64,000 bases of DNA, from contig CANMRT010000003.1 of assembly GCA_947500415.1 (NCBI GenBank), positions 310,001 through 374,000 on the forward strand, read 5' to 3'. Positions 16,340 to 25,250 of this stretch are shown here, one piece after another; positions within the stretch are counted from its first letter, which is position 1, and each line of letters opens with the position of its first letter. The notes under the pieces were generated by a model. It worked only from the letters and a program-made list of their open reading frames with translations. It searched no databases and was not told where the DNA came from. A program made the position numbers and the translations under genes. Source of the stretch: an uncultured Roseicyclus sp. (GTDB lineage Bacteria > Pseudomonadota > Alphaproteobacteria > Rhodobacterales > Rhodobacteraceae).

Positions 16340-17710
16340 TTACCCCAACACCTCATCGACCGACGCCCGCGCGACACCCGCCACCAGATCGGCCTCTTCC
16401 CGGGTCAGGCACAAGGGCGGCGCAAACCCAATCGTATCCGATTGTGGCATCGCCCGTGCAATCACGCCGCGCCGCGCCATCGCCGCCACGATCTGCGGCA
16501 CCATCTTGTCGCCCGGATCAAACGCCTCTCGCGTGCCGGGCGTCTTCACCAGCTCAACTGAGCTCAACATCCCGCCTCCGCGCACCTCGCCCAGACGCGC
16601 CTGCCCCTCCATCGCATCCCGCAACGCTTGCGTCAGATATGGCCCGACCTCGCCCGCATTCGCCACCAACCCCAAACTGTCGAGCAGCTTCAGGTTCGCC
16701 ACCCCGGCCGCCGCACCGATGGGATGCGCCGAATAGGTCCAGCCATGGCCAAACGGCCCATTCTCATCCGTCCCCCGCGCCAGCACATCCCACACGCGGT
16801 CATGCACAATGGACCCCGACAGAGGCGCATAGGCGCTCGTCAGCCCCTTGGCGATTGTGATCAAATCCGGCTCCAACCCATAAACGGGCGAGCCAAACAT
16901 CGACCCCAACCGCCCGAACCCGGTGATGACCTCATCCACGATCAAAAGGATGTCGTGCTTTTTCAGGATCGGCTGGATCGCCGCCCAATACCCCTCCGGC
17001 GGCGGCACGATCCCACCCGTCCCCATCACAGGTTCCGCCACAAAGGCCGCAATCGTGTCCGCGCCCTCGTCGGCAATCAGAGCCTCCAGATCTGCGGCAC
17101 ATTGCGCCACGAACTCTGCCTCGCTCTGCGCCTCGTCCTCCCGCTGGAAATAGTAAGGCGCCGTTGTATGCCGCACCATGTCGAGCGGCAGATCGAATTT
17201 GTTGTGAAACAGGCTCAGCCCCGTCAACGACCCACTCATGATCCCCGCGCCATGATAGCTTCGCCACCGCGCGATGATCTTCTTCTTTTCCGGCCGCCCG
17301 AGAATGTTGTTGTAATACCAGACCAATTTGATGTTGGTCTCGTTAGCATCCGAGCCACCTTGCCCGAAATAGGTCCGGTTGAACCCCTCCGGTGCGCGCT
17401 CCGCCACCATCCGCGCCAATGTGACCGAGGCCTCCGTGCCGTGCCCAACGTAGGAGTGGTAATACGCCAGCTCCCGCGCCTGTGCCGCAATCGCCTCCGC
17501 CACCTCCTGTCGCCCATAGCCAATGTTCACACAGAACAGCCCCGCAAAGGCATCCAGCAACCGGTTCCCGTCGCGGTCGGTAACGTAGCACCCCTCCGCC
17601 GTCTGAATAATCCGCCCCGGCGCCTCCCCCCGTGCGTGCTGGCCAAGGTGCGTCGAAGGGTGGAAGAAATGCTCCCGGTCCCATTTGTCGAGTTGGTCGT
17701 TGGTCAGCAT
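16340..17710 (-). CDS. Class III omega-aminotransferase, candidate diaminobutyrate transaminase of ectoine breakdown
   Basis: 456 residues, PLP enzyme of the ornithine/omega-amino-acid class: YFGQGGSDANETNIKL, the cofactor aspartate in ILLIVDEVITGFGR, and the Schiff-base lysine in ITIAKGLTSAYAPL. AGGAGG eight bases before the ATG at 17710 sets the start 13 codons inside the ORF-track version. It is divergent from doeA-doeB across 138 bases. In ectoine degradation DoeD transaminates L-2,4-diaminobutyrate to aspartate semialdehyde; position makes that role likely, but a beta-alanine or GABA transaminase is possible. Confidence 0.82.
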   Translation of the reverse strand: MLTNDQLDKWDREHFFHPSTHLGQHARGEAPGRIIQTAEGCYVTDRDGNRLLDAFAGLFCVNIGYGRQEVAEAIAAQARELAYYHSYVGHGTEASVTLARMVAERAPEGFNRTYFGQGGSDANETNIKLVWYYNNILGRPEKKKIIARWRSYHGAGIMSGSLTGLSLFHNKFDLPLDMVRHTTAPYYFQREDEAQSEAEFVAQCAADLEALIADEGADTIAAFVAEPVMGTGGIVPPPEGYWAAIQPILKKHDILLIVDEVITGFGRLGSMFGSPVYGLEPDLITIAKGLTSAYAPLSGSIVHDRVWDVLARGTDENGPFGHGWTYSAHPIGAAAGVANLKLLDSLGLVANAGEVGPYLTQALRDAMEGQARLGEVRGGGMLSSVELVKTPGTREAFDPGDKMVPQIVAAMARRGVIARAMPQSDTIGFAPPLCLTREEADLVAGVARASVDEVLG

Positions 17711-17848
17711 GGGCGTGGCCTCCTTGAATGCGCTCCGCCACGCTATCAATCAAAAGCCGTCGCGCAAGCCGGTCATGAACCAATGTCGCAAACGGGCTGG
17801 ACGCCGCACCTCCCCTCGGCAACGCTCCCACTAATAGGAGATCCCGCC

Positions 17849-19027
17849 ATGCCAGACCGCATCCCCAATTTCTCGCCCGAGGAATATGCCACCCGCCTCA
17901 CCAAGACCCGCCGCGCGATGGAGGCGCAGAACCTCGAATGGCTCATCCTCACCGATCCCTCCAACATGTCCTGGCTCACCGGCTACGACGGCTGGTCCTT
18001 CTACGTCCACCAGGCGGTCATCGTGCCGCCCACCGGCCTGCCGCTGTGGTGGGGCCGCGCGATGGACGGCCTCGGCGCGCTGCGCACCGTCTACATGCCC
18101 GACGATCACGTCATCGGCTACGATGACACCTACGTGCAAAACCCTGCCAAACACCCGCACGAAACCCTCGCAGACCTGATCCGTCAGCGTGGCGGCTCCG
18201 GCACGCGCATCGGCGTCGAGCTTGACAATTACTACTATTCCGCCGCCGCCCACCAAACGCTGCTGCAACACCTCCCCGACACCCAATTCATCGACGCCAC
18301 AGGCCTGGTGAACTGGCAACGCGCCATCAAATCCGAGGCCGAAATCACCCGCATGCGCAAGGCCGCCAAAATCGTGGAGGCGATGCACAATCGCATCCTG
18401 GAGGTCGCCGAACCGGGCCTGCCCAAACACCACCTCGTCGCCGAAATCCTCGCCACCTCCGTGCGGGGCAGCGACGACGCCTGGGGCGACTACCCCGCCA
18501 TCGTCCCCCTCACCCCCTCCGGCCTGGACGCCACCGCCCCCCACCTCACGTGGGACGACAAGCCAATGCAAACGGGTGAGGCCACCTTCTTCGAGATCGC
18601 CGGCGTCTTCCGCCGTTACCATTGCCCGCAATCCCGCACCCTATTCCTGGGCTCCATGCCGGACCACTTCAAAGAAGCCGAAAAAGCCGTCGTTGAGGCC
18701 ACCCACTACGCCCTCGACCAGGCCAAGCCCGGCAACACCTGCGAAGACGTCGCCAACGCCTTCAACGGCACCCTCAACAAACTCGGGTTCGAGAAAGACA
18801 GCCGCACGGGCTACGCCATCGGCCTCTCCTACCCGCCCGATTGGGGCGAGCGCACCATGTCCTTCCGGCGCGGCGACACCACGCCCCTCCAACCCGGCAT
18901 GACCTTCCACTTCATGCCCGCCCTCTGGCTCGACGATGGCGGCATCGAGATCACCGAACCCATCCTGATCACCGACACCGGGCACGAATGCCTCTCCACC
19001 CTCCCGCGCGAGGTCTTCGTCAAATGA
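17849..19027 (+). CDS. doeA: Ectoine hydrolase DoeA (M24 peptidase family)
   Basis: 392 residues with creatinase-type layout: N-terminal domain to about residue 165 and an M24 pita-bread domain after it (EAEITRMRKAAKIVEAMHNR onward). DoeA opens the ectoine ring to N-acetyl-2,4-diaminobutyrate in the cytosol. Features that recall DoeA rather than prolidase are LTDPSNMSWLTGYDGWSFYV and FRRYHCPQSRTLFLG. The track ORF runs 407 codons further upstream as antisense of the aminotransferase; TAGGAG eight bases before this ATG fixes the start. It overlaps doeB by ATGA. Confidence 0.9.
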   Translation: MPDRIPNFSPEEYATRLTKTRRAMEAQNLEWLILTDPSNMSWLTGYDGWSFYVHQAVIVPPTGLPLWWGRAMDGLGALRTVYMPDDHVIGYDDTYVQNPAKHPHETLADLIRQRGGSGTRIGVELDNYYYSAAAHQTLLQHLPDTQFIDATGLVNWQRAIKSEAEITRMRKAAKIVEAMHNRILEVAEPGLPKHHLVAEILATSVRGSDDAWGDYPAIVPLTPSGLDATAPHLTWDDKPMQTGEATFFEIAGVFRRYHCPQSRTLFLGSMPDHFKEAEKAVVEATHYALDQAKPGNTCEDVANAFNGTLNKLGFEKDSRTGYAIGLSYPPDWGERTMSFRRGDTTPLQPGMTFHFMPALWLDDGGIEITEPILITDTGHECLSTLPREVFVK

Positions 19028-20037
19028 CCTCTCTCACCATCCCGCTCGACCAACCCGGCAAGCACTTCGGCCATTTCCGTATTCCCCATTCCGCCGACGA
19101 CAGCGCATGGGGCCACGTCATGATCCCGCTCTGCATCATCAACGGCACCCGCCCCGGCCAGACCGCTCTGGTCACCGGCGCCACTCACGGTGACGAATAT
19201 GAGGGGCCCATCGCCATCCGCCACCTCATCCGCAACGCCGAGCCGTCCAACGTTCTCGGCCGTCTCATCCTGATCCCCTCCCTCAACCACCCCGCCTTCA
19301 TGGCCGCGACCCGCACCTCGCCAATCGACGGCGTGAACCTCAACCGCGCCTTCCCGGGCGATCCCTCCGGCACCCTCACGCAAAAACTCGCCGCCTTCTT
19401 CAACGACCATCTGATCCCCGCTGCCGACCTCATCATCGACATGCATTCAGGTGGCAAAACCCTCGACTTCCTGCCCATGGCCGTCAGCCACATCCTTGAG
19501 GACGCCGAGCAAGATCGCCGCTGCGCCTATGCTGCCCGCGCCTTCTCCGCCCCCTACACCGCACGCCTGCGCGAAATCGACGACACCGGAATGCTCGATG
19601 GGGCCGCTGAACGGGCCGGAAAGACCTTCGTCACCACCGAACTTGGCGGCGCGGGCACGTCCACCGCAACCAGCGCCGAGATCGCCATAAGCGGCCTGCG
19701 CCAATGCCTCGCCAACCACGTCATCTACGACTGGCCGGCAGGCATGAAACCCTCGCGTGCGCTCGATCTTTCGGATCCGGAGGGCTTCCACTTCGCCACC
19801 CAGCGCGGCCTCTTCCACGCGCAGGTCAACCTCGGCGACACTGTCGAACAAAACCAGTGCCTCGCCAATATCTACCACCCCGAAGACCTCGAAGCCGCGC
19901 CGAAACCCATCTACGCCCAGCGCGCTGGCCTCGTCGCCGCGCGCCACGTTCCGGGCCTGATAAAACCCGGCGACTGCGCTTTCGTTATCGGCACCGATGA
20001 AGGCCCTGTTGGCTTCCCGGACCCCTCGACCCGTTAA
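19024..20037 (+). CDS. doeB: N-acetyl-L-2,4-diaminobutyrate deacetylase DoeB
   Basis: 337 residues, zinc carboxypeptidase-like amidohydrolase of the succinylglutamate desuccinylase/aspartoacylase family. Zinc ligands are seen in GATHGDEYEGP (HxxE) and IIDMHSGGKTLDF. It removes the acetyl group from the DoeA product, giving 2,4-diaminobutyrate for the transaminase. Coupled to doeA by a 4-base overlap. The regulator, transporter and doeC usually found with these genes are not in the window. Confidence 0.9.
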   Translation: MTSLTIPLDQPGKHFGHFRIPHSADDSAWGHVMIPLCIINGTRPGQTALVTGATHGDEYEGPIAIRHLIRNAEPSNVLGRLILIPSLNHPAFMAATRTSPIDGVNLNRAFPGDPSGTLTQKLAAFFNDHLIPAADLIIDMHSGGKTLDFLPMAVSHILEDAEQDRRCAYAARAFSAPYTARLREIDDTGMLDGAAERAGKTFVTTELGGAGTSTATSAEIAISGLRQCLANHVIYDWPAGMKPSRALDLSDPEGFHFATQRGLFHAQVNLGDTVEQNQCLANIYHPEDLEAAPKPIYAQRAGLVAARHVPGLIKPGDCAFVIGTDEGPVGFPDPSTR

Positions 20038-20202
20038 CCCTCTGTTTCAAATTGTTTGTTTCCGCATCACGCATTGATTGCCGTGATCCGGATCGCTACC
20101 TCCATCCCGCGCCCAAGCGCTGACGCCGCCGAAATCGGCCCCGCGGGAGAACCCCGGTCATTTCTCTTCCTTCAAGATCGGAGGCGGCAAAGACCGAACC
20201 CC

Positions 20203-20508
20203 ATGGAAAACGCCCACGAAACCCTTCTCGAACAGGTCCTTGCAGCTGTGATGGACACAAATGCCGAGCCCCTGACACTCCTCCACAACCTACGCCATTC
20301 CGTGCCCGACGCACGCACCACGGCGCTCATCCGCGCGCTGCTCGACGCGGATCGGGTCATCGGCGAAACCTTCAACGGCAACAGCCCCGGACGCGCCGAT
20401 GCAGCTCTCGCGCGCTCCATGGCGTTAACCATCGCCGAAGCGGCAGACGAAGCAGAAGCCTCCGAAAATCCCACCGCGCCCCTCCGCCTCAGCGATTTGT
20501 CGATCTGA
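20203..20508 (+). CDS. Hypothetical protein, about 100 residues
   Basis: 101 residues from the ATG in MENAHETLLEQVLAAVMDTN; acidic, helix-rich, soluble, no known motif. The ORF-track version begins 49 codons earlier in poorly coding sequence. No good ribosome site stands close to the chosen ATG (GGAGG is 18 bases away), so the start and even the gene are uncertain. Same strand as the helicase 40 bases downstream. Confidence 0.5.
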   Translation: MENAHETLLEQVLAAVMDTNAEPLTLLHNLRHSVPDARTTALIRALLDADRVIGETFNGNSPGRADAALARSMALTIAEAADEAEASENPTAPLRLSDLSI

Positions 20509-20548
20509 CGCTCTCGCATGTCCCGACGGCGGCGGTTAGGGTCCGCCC

Positions 20549-22090
20549 ATGACCGCCGCGCTCGCCCCTACCTTCTCCGACGATCAGGCCATGGCCCACG
20601 ACCGCATCGCTGAGGTGTTGCGGGATATGGGCGTGGACATCGACGACGAAACCCTGACCCCGGCGTCTGAGGGCAAAGGCGCGGTCCTCGCCATCACCGG
20701 CAAGGCGGGATCGGGCAAGACCCTTCTGCTGGCCGAAGTCGTTAAGGCGCTCCAGCGTACCGGCGTTGATCTGATCTCCGGCGATTGGGAGGGCAAACGC
20801 CGCAAAGATCGCCGCACCGTCGCGGTCCTCGCCCCCACCAACAAAGCCGCCTCCGTGCTGCGCAACCGGGGTGTTCCCGCGACCACGATCCACCGCATCC
20901 TCTACACGCCCGTCTATGACCCGGAGTTCGAGAAAGTCGCCGAATGGATGGCGGGCCAGGGTGAGCGGCCCGTGATTGAGGCGCTGACCGACGCGGCCCT
21001 CGACCGCGCGAAAGAAGTCTACGACAACACCAAATCCGTCCCCGCCGCCCTCGCCTCCGCAGGCCTGCGTGGGTCCGATTTCATCACCGGCTGGAAACGC
21101 CGCGAAGATGCGCTCGACATCGGGCTGGTCGACGAATCCTCTATGCTCGACGACAAACAATATCAGGACCTCAAGGAAATCTTCCCGGTCCTGATCCTCT
21201 TCGGCGACCCGGCCCAGCTCGCTCCCGTGGGCCAATCGGGGGAGATGGTTTTCGACAAGTTCAAAGGCCCGAACCTGATGCATCTGGGCCGCGTCCACCG
21301 CCAAGACGCCGACAATCCGATCCTCGACCTCGCCCATGCGCTCGGCGACCCCGATCTCGAATTCCCCGACTTCGAACGCATGATTACCGAGGCCGCCGCC
21401 CGCGATGACCGCGTCCAGGTTACCCCGCGTGTGAATTCCGACATGATGGCGCGCTCGCCGGTTCTGGTCTGGCGCAATGCCACCCGCATCCGCCTGATCT
21501 CCGCCTTCCGCAACGCCCATGGCGCCGCCGACGACGAACTCCTTCCCGGTGAGCCGCTTATTTGTGACGGCATCGAATTGCCACTCAAGCACCGCAAAAA
21601 ACGCATCGACCTTGAGGCACGTGGCCTCATCAAAGGTGCGCCCGTCATCTATCTCGGCCCCGGCAACCGCCCCGGCTTTTCGCGGCTCCATGTTATCGGG
21701 GCCGAAACCCCGCGCTTCTCCGCCGCCTCCATCGTGAAAATCGAAAAACCGGACGAGGATGAACCGTTCATCCCGTACGCCGCCCGCATGGGCGCCGCGT
21801 TCCTCCATGGCGCGGCGGTCACGACCCACAAAGCGCAGGGCTCCCAATGGCCCGAGGTGCAGGTCTTTGCCCCCGACCTCTACGCAGCATCGCGGGCTGG
21901 CAGGATGGAAGCAGGCCAAGCGCTGTGGAAACGCTTGGCTTACGTCGCCATCACCCGCGCTGAGGAGCGTCTGATCTGGGTCACGCGCTACATGCTTTCG
22001 CGCCCGACTGCGGCGCTTGGGATCGATGATTTGGAGGTGAAGGTGGCTCCGCTGGAACTCGCGTCCGAAGATGCCCAGTTGGATGGGTGA
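20549..22090 (+). CDS. RecD-like ATP-dependent DNA helicase
   Basis: 513 residues, superfamily 1 helicase. Motif I (Walker A) AITGKAGSGKTLLLAEVV at about residue 48, motif Ia VAVLAPTNKAASVLRNRG, motif II LDIGLVDESSMLDD, motif III ILFGDPAQLAPVG, and a C-terminal UvrD_C_2 region with TTHKAQGSQWPEVQVF and YVAITRAEERLIWV. Shorter than RecD2 and without RecBC partners, so probably a stand-alone helicase. Known relatives are annotated as AAA/viral-helicase-like proteins; a repair role is inferred. Confidence 0.88.
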   Translation: MTAALAPTFSDDQAMAHDRIAEVLRDMGVDIDDETLTPASEGKGAVLAITGKAGSGKTLLLAEVVKALQRTGVDLISGDWEGKRRKDRRTVAVLAPTNKAASVLRNRGVPATTIHRILYTPVYDPEFEKVAEWMAGQGERPVIEALTDAALDRAKEVYDNTKSVPAALASAGLRGSDFITGWKRREDALDIGLVDESSMLDDKQYQDLKEIFPVLILFGDPAQLAPVGQSGEMVFDKFKGPNLMHLGRVHRQDADNPILDLAHALGDPDLEFPDFERMITEAAARDDRVQVTPRVNSDMMARSPVLVWRNATRIRLISAFRNAHGAADDELLPGEPLICDGIELPLKHRKKRIDLEARGLIKGAPVIYLGPGNRPGFSRLHVIGAETPRFSAASIVKIEKPDEDEPFIPYAARMGAAFLHGAAVTTHKAQGSQWPEVQVFAPDLYAASRAGRMEAGQALWKRLAYVAITRAEERLIWVTRYMLSRPTAALGIDDLEVKVAPLELASEDAQLDG

Positions 22091-22127
22091 GACCCACCAT
22101 ATCGCACCTCCCCTGAATCTCTCATGC

Positions 22128-22172
22128 ACTACAATTGTAGTTACAGAAAAACTACAGGTTCACTACAGGTTC
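22128..22172 (+). promoter_or_regulatory. Palindrome plus tandem 11-bp repeats upstream of the SDR gene
   Basis: ACTACAATTGTAGT (22128-22141) is a perfect 14-base palindrome. Ten bases later ACTACAGGTTC occurs twice head to tail (22151-22161, 22162-22172). All three share ACTACA, and the last lies 32 bases before the SDR start. The arrangement looks like an operator with repeated half-sites; the regulator is not evident nearby. Confidence 0.55.
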
Positions 22173-22203
22173 TTGCACCCTGCACGGCAAAGGACAGCGA
22201 CCC

Positions 22204-22932
22204 ATGAAAACTATCCTGATCACCGGCGCGTCCAGCGGCATCGGCCACGCCACAGCACGCGCGTTTCTTGAAGACGGCTGGCACGTCGGCCTCCTCGCCC
22301 GCCGCGCTGAGCCGCTCGCGGAATTGGCCGCTTCCCACGAGAACGCCCTCGCTCTGCCCGGTGACGTGACTGATTTATCTCAAGTAGAACAAGCGGTTGC
22401 GCAGCTTGTCGCAACATGGGACCGCCTTGATGCCATCTTCAACAACGCAGGCATTTTCACGCCCCAAGGCACGATCGACGAAATCGACCCCGCCGATTGG
22501 CACAATAGCGTTGCAGTGAATCTCACAGGCATGTTCAACACCGCCCGCGCCGCGTTTTCAGCCATGCGCGCCCAAAACCCACAAGGCGGCCGCATTATCA
22601 ACAACGGCTCCCTCTCCGCCCACACTCCGCGCGAGGGAAGTCTCTGTTATACAACAACAAAACACGGGGTGACGGGCCTCACGAAGACCCTCGCCCTCGA
22701 CGGTCGCCCCTTTAACATTGCCGCCTGCCAAATCGACATCGGCAACGCCCAAACCGAGCTCGTCAACGCCCTCAACGACCGCCTCATCGCCGAGGGTAAG
22801 CCCTTGATGCCAATGATGAAAGTCGAGGATGCAGCCCGATCAGTCCTGCACATGGCCAATATGCCGCTTTCGACCAACGTCCTGTTCCAGACCGTTATGG
22901 CCACTAACATGCCCTATGTCGGCCGCGGCTAG
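22204..22932 (+). CDS. Short-chain dehydrogenase/reductase
   Basis: 242 residues, single classical SDR domain: NAD(P) site TGASSGIGHATARAF, NNAG at about residue 80, catalytic serine near GGRIINNGSLSAH and the YTTTKHGVTGL segment with the Y-x-x-x-K pair. Cytosolic oxidoreductase, substrate unknown. AAGGA ten bases before the ATG. It is transcribed alone from the repeat-rich promoter region and shares CTAG with the convergent NTF2-like gene at its stop. Confidence 0.92.
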   Translation: MKTILITGASSGIGHATARAFLEDGWHVGLLARRAEPLAELAASHENALALPGDVTDLSQVEQAVAQLVATWDRLDAIFNNAGIFTPQGTIDEIDPADWHNSVAVNLTGMFNTARAAFSAMRAQNPQGGRIINNGSLSAHTPREGSLCYTTTKHGVTGLTKTLALDGRPFNIAACQIDIGNAQTELVNALNDRLIAEGKPLMPMMKVEDAARSVLHMANMPLSTNVLFQTVMATNMPYVGRG

Positions 22933-23315
22933 TCCCCCGGCCTCCGCACCCATTGCCGCCGCCAGGCTGGTGCCTCGAAAGGATCCGGCCAGAATTCTCT
23001 TTGCAAAGCAATGAGTTCGCCGCGCACCGTGTGAAATGTGATGGCCGTTGCGCGCATCTGACCATCGCTGATGCCAACCTCGGTGACGATCTGATCTCCT
23101 TCGCCGACAATCCGGCGCAGGTCAAAGGTCCAAAGGCCATTGGCCGGATAAGCCGCGTTCAGCGCCGCAAAATTCTCGCGGCCTTCGATCATCTCTTCAG
23201 ATTGCGGCCATTGCAGGCGGAAATCCTCTGTTAGACAAAGGCTTGCAGCGCGGAAATCATTGGTCGCCATCGCCTTCCAATACTGGCGAACGACCTTTTG
23301 CGCTGCGGCGGACAC
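22929..23315 (-). CDS. NTF2-like (SnoaL-like) protein
   Basis: 128 residues with the cone-shaped NTF2 fold pattern: N-terminal helix VVRQYWKAMATNDFRAASLC, then LTEDFRLQWPQS and the long strands ITFHTVRGELIALQREFW. Members act as small ligand-binding proteins or isomerase-like enzymes; nothing here shows a specific activity. Six bases separate it from the TIGR02186 gene upstream, so it may be the last gene of the TauE operon. Confidence 0.85.
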   Translation of the reverse strand: MSAAAQKVVRQYWKAMATNDFRAASLCLTEDFRLQWPQSEEMIEGRENFAALNAAYPANGLWTFDLRRIVGEGDQIVTEVGISDGQMRATAITFHTVRGELIALQREFWPDPFEAPAWRRQWVRRPGD

Positions 23316-23321
23316 CGCCCG

Positions 23322-24083
23322 TCAGGCCCGGATATAGCGGAAAACGGCTGAGGCCAGCCATCCAGCCGCAATGGCAATGGCGAGCGAAAGGATGCCGTAA
23401 ACCAACGGCCGATCATGGGCGAGATTGTAGATAAACCGTTCCAATCCGACTTTCCGCACCGCGATATCCTGCTCATATACGTCGAGGACCTGGCCCCCAC
23501 GCGTCAAGAATATGCGGGTCCGGTAGTCACCTTCAACAAGGTTTGCAGGCAAACGGATGGAAGTATCGAACAAGGTTTCGTTACGAAGCGTGACGCCGCC
23601 TTCGATGGTTTGGTAAAGATCCTCGGATTCTCGTATACGGATCAAGGCGTTGGTGAAGTCTTCCGGGTGCTCGACACCGACACCAACCGCCCGGATCGCA
23701 CGGGAAATCGAAACGTGATGGCGCAGGTCTTCGACCTGACTTAGTGCATCCTCGAAGGTTCCAGTCGTGGAAACGGCGTAAAATGACGGGGCTTCGTCAA
23801 CCTCAACCGCCTCCGTATTCACCCAAATGCCAAACCGTCGGTCCTTGCGCCGCACGGCGACGGGTTGCGTTGGCCCTTCGACTGTGATGATGACCTCCAG
23901 CTCGCCCTCAGGCGCCGGAGCATCCCGGCTGACCGCTCCGAAAATCAGGATTTCCGAACCGACGAAGTTCGCCGTGATGTTGATGGCATCACGGCTCAAG
24001 CCTGCAACCACAGTCTCAGCGCGCAAGGGCAGACAAAGTGCGAGGAGGGCTGCAAGCCCGAGGAGCGCGCGACGGAAGGTCAA
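23322..24083 (-). CDS. TIGR02186-family exported membrane protein
   Basis: 253 residues. A signal peptide (RALLGLAALLALCLPLRA) precedes ETVVAGLSRDAINITANFVG, a beta-rich periplasmic domain, and a C-terminal anchor, VYGILSLAIAIAAGWLASAVF. This matches the alphaproteobacterial conserved family TIGR02186, which is usually encoded directly after a TauE/SafE permease. The overlap with the TauE gene by ATGA supports joint action, perhaps in export of a sulfur compound. The molecular role is unknown. Confidence 0.85.
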   Translation of the reverse strand: MTFRRALLGLAALLALCLPLRAETVVAGLSRDAINITANFVGSEILIFGAVSRDAPAPEGELEVIITVEGPTQPVAVRRKDRRFGIWVNTEAVEVDEAPSFYAVSTTGTFEDALSQVEDLRHHVSISRAIRAVGVGVEHPEDFTNALIRIRESEDLYQTIEGGVTLRNETLFDTSIRLPANLVEGDYRTRIFLTRGGQVLDVYEQDIAVRKVGLERFIYNLAHDRPLVYGILSLAIAIAAGWLASAVFRYIRA

Positions 24084-25003
24084 TGTCCGCCCCCCGCACC
24101 CAGAGAATAAAGCTCCGACGGCATAACCAGCAGGTCAAACGCGAGCTTTCCGCACACGGCCAGCACCATCACGGCCAGCAAGATCCGCAACTGCTCCGCC
24201 TTCATTCGCGTCCCGATCCGTGCACCGATTTGCGCGCCGACGACACCACCAACCAGCAGCAGCACAGCCAGCACCATATCGACGGTGTAGTTCGTCGTTG
24301 CGTGCATCAGCGTCGCAAACCCGGTCACAAAAATGATCTGGAACAACGACGTGCCAACAACAACTTTCGTCGGCATTCCAAGCAGATAAATCATGGCAGG
24401 CACCATAATGAAGCCGCCACCAACACCCATGATCGCGGCCAGAACACCAACGAACAGTCCGACGATCAGCGGCGGAATGACCGAGATATAAAGGCCAGAG
24501 GTCCGGAACCGCATCTTGAAGGGCAACGCATCGATCCAGCCACGCTGGCGACGCTTGGGCGGCGCAACGCCCCCGGCAGAGCGCGCCTTGCGAATGGCGT
24601 TCAGGCTTTCGAAGAACATCAGCCCGCCGATGATGCCCAGGAACACCACGTAGCAAAGCTTCACCAACAGATCGACCTGGCCGATTGCCGTCAAAGCCGC
24701 AAAAACCTGCACCCCGATCGCGGCCCCCGCAAGGCCGCCGATCAACAGGACAAACCCCATTTTGAGGTCCACCGTCTTTCGTTTGAAATGCGCCAAGACG
24801 CCGGAAAATGAGGAGGCTACGATCTGGTTCGCTTCGGTCGCAACTGCGACAGCAGGCGGTATGCCGATGAAAAACAGCAGCGGAGTCATCAGGAATCCGC
24901 CGCCCACACCGAACATGCCCGACAGGATGCCGACAAGCCCACCCAGCCCCAGCAGAAGGAAAGCGTTCACGCTCACCTCGGCGATGGGGAGATAGATCTG
25001 CAT
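24080..25003 (-). CDS. TauE/SafE-family sulfite or organosulfonate exporter
   Basis: 307 residues, about eight membrane helices in two repeats: GGLVGILSGMFGVGGGFLMTPLL and VLAAIMGVGGGFIMVPAMIY, the paired GVGGGF signature of TauE/SafE. The ORF track starts 85 codons upstream; MQIYLPIAEVSVNAFLLLGL is the usual opening in this group and is preferred, although no strong ribosome site is seen. Divergent from the sigma factor gene. The substrate is inferred from the family only. Confidence 0.88.
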   Translation of the reverse strand: MQIYLPIAEVSVNAFLLLGLGGLVGILSGMFGVGGGFLMTPLLFFIGIPPAVAVATEANQIVASSFSGVLAHFKRKTVDLKMGFVLLIGGLAGAAIGVQVFAALTAIGQVDLLVKLCYVVFLGIIGGLMFFESLNAIRKARSAGGVAPPKRRQRGWIDALPFKMRFRTSGLYISVIPPLIVGLFVGVLAAIMGVGGGFIMVPAMIYLLGMPTKVVVGTSLFQIIFVTGFATLMHATTNYTVDMVLAVLLLVGGVVGAQIGARIGTRMKAEQLRILLAVMVLAVCGKLAFDLLVMPSELYSLGAGGGH

Positions 25004-25250
25004 TGGCACTGAGCTTTCGTTGAGTCGCGTCGCGTGTACCCCGCCTACAGGGGATTGGCACTGCGTCACCATGGCCAATCGCAACAAGAGACTCAGCCAA
25101 TAGGGCAGTGCCCCGGTGTGGGACGGAGCGATTACCCTCGTCAAGGGCATTTTGAGAACGATGGTCTCAATTTCTAACCTAGGCGCGCGTAGAGATTTTT
25201 TCCGTAACGGACCCAAGGATCGCCCCGCGGGCGCCGTCATAAGGTATGAC

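Noticed and set aside
16628-17848. 407-codon N-terminal extension of doeA in the ORF track
   Set aside because: The extension is the antisense of the aminotransferase gene; the ribosome site and normal DoeA start are at 17849.
20489-22129. 546-codon ORF on the minus strand opposite the RecD-like helicase
   Set aside because: It mirrors the helicase gene in the antisense frame, contains no recognisable motif, and long antisense ORFs are expected in GC-rich DNA of this kind.
22151-22172. CRISPR-like repeat from the two ACTACAGGTTC copies
   Set aside because: Only two 11-base copies, directly adjacent with no spacers and no cas genes.
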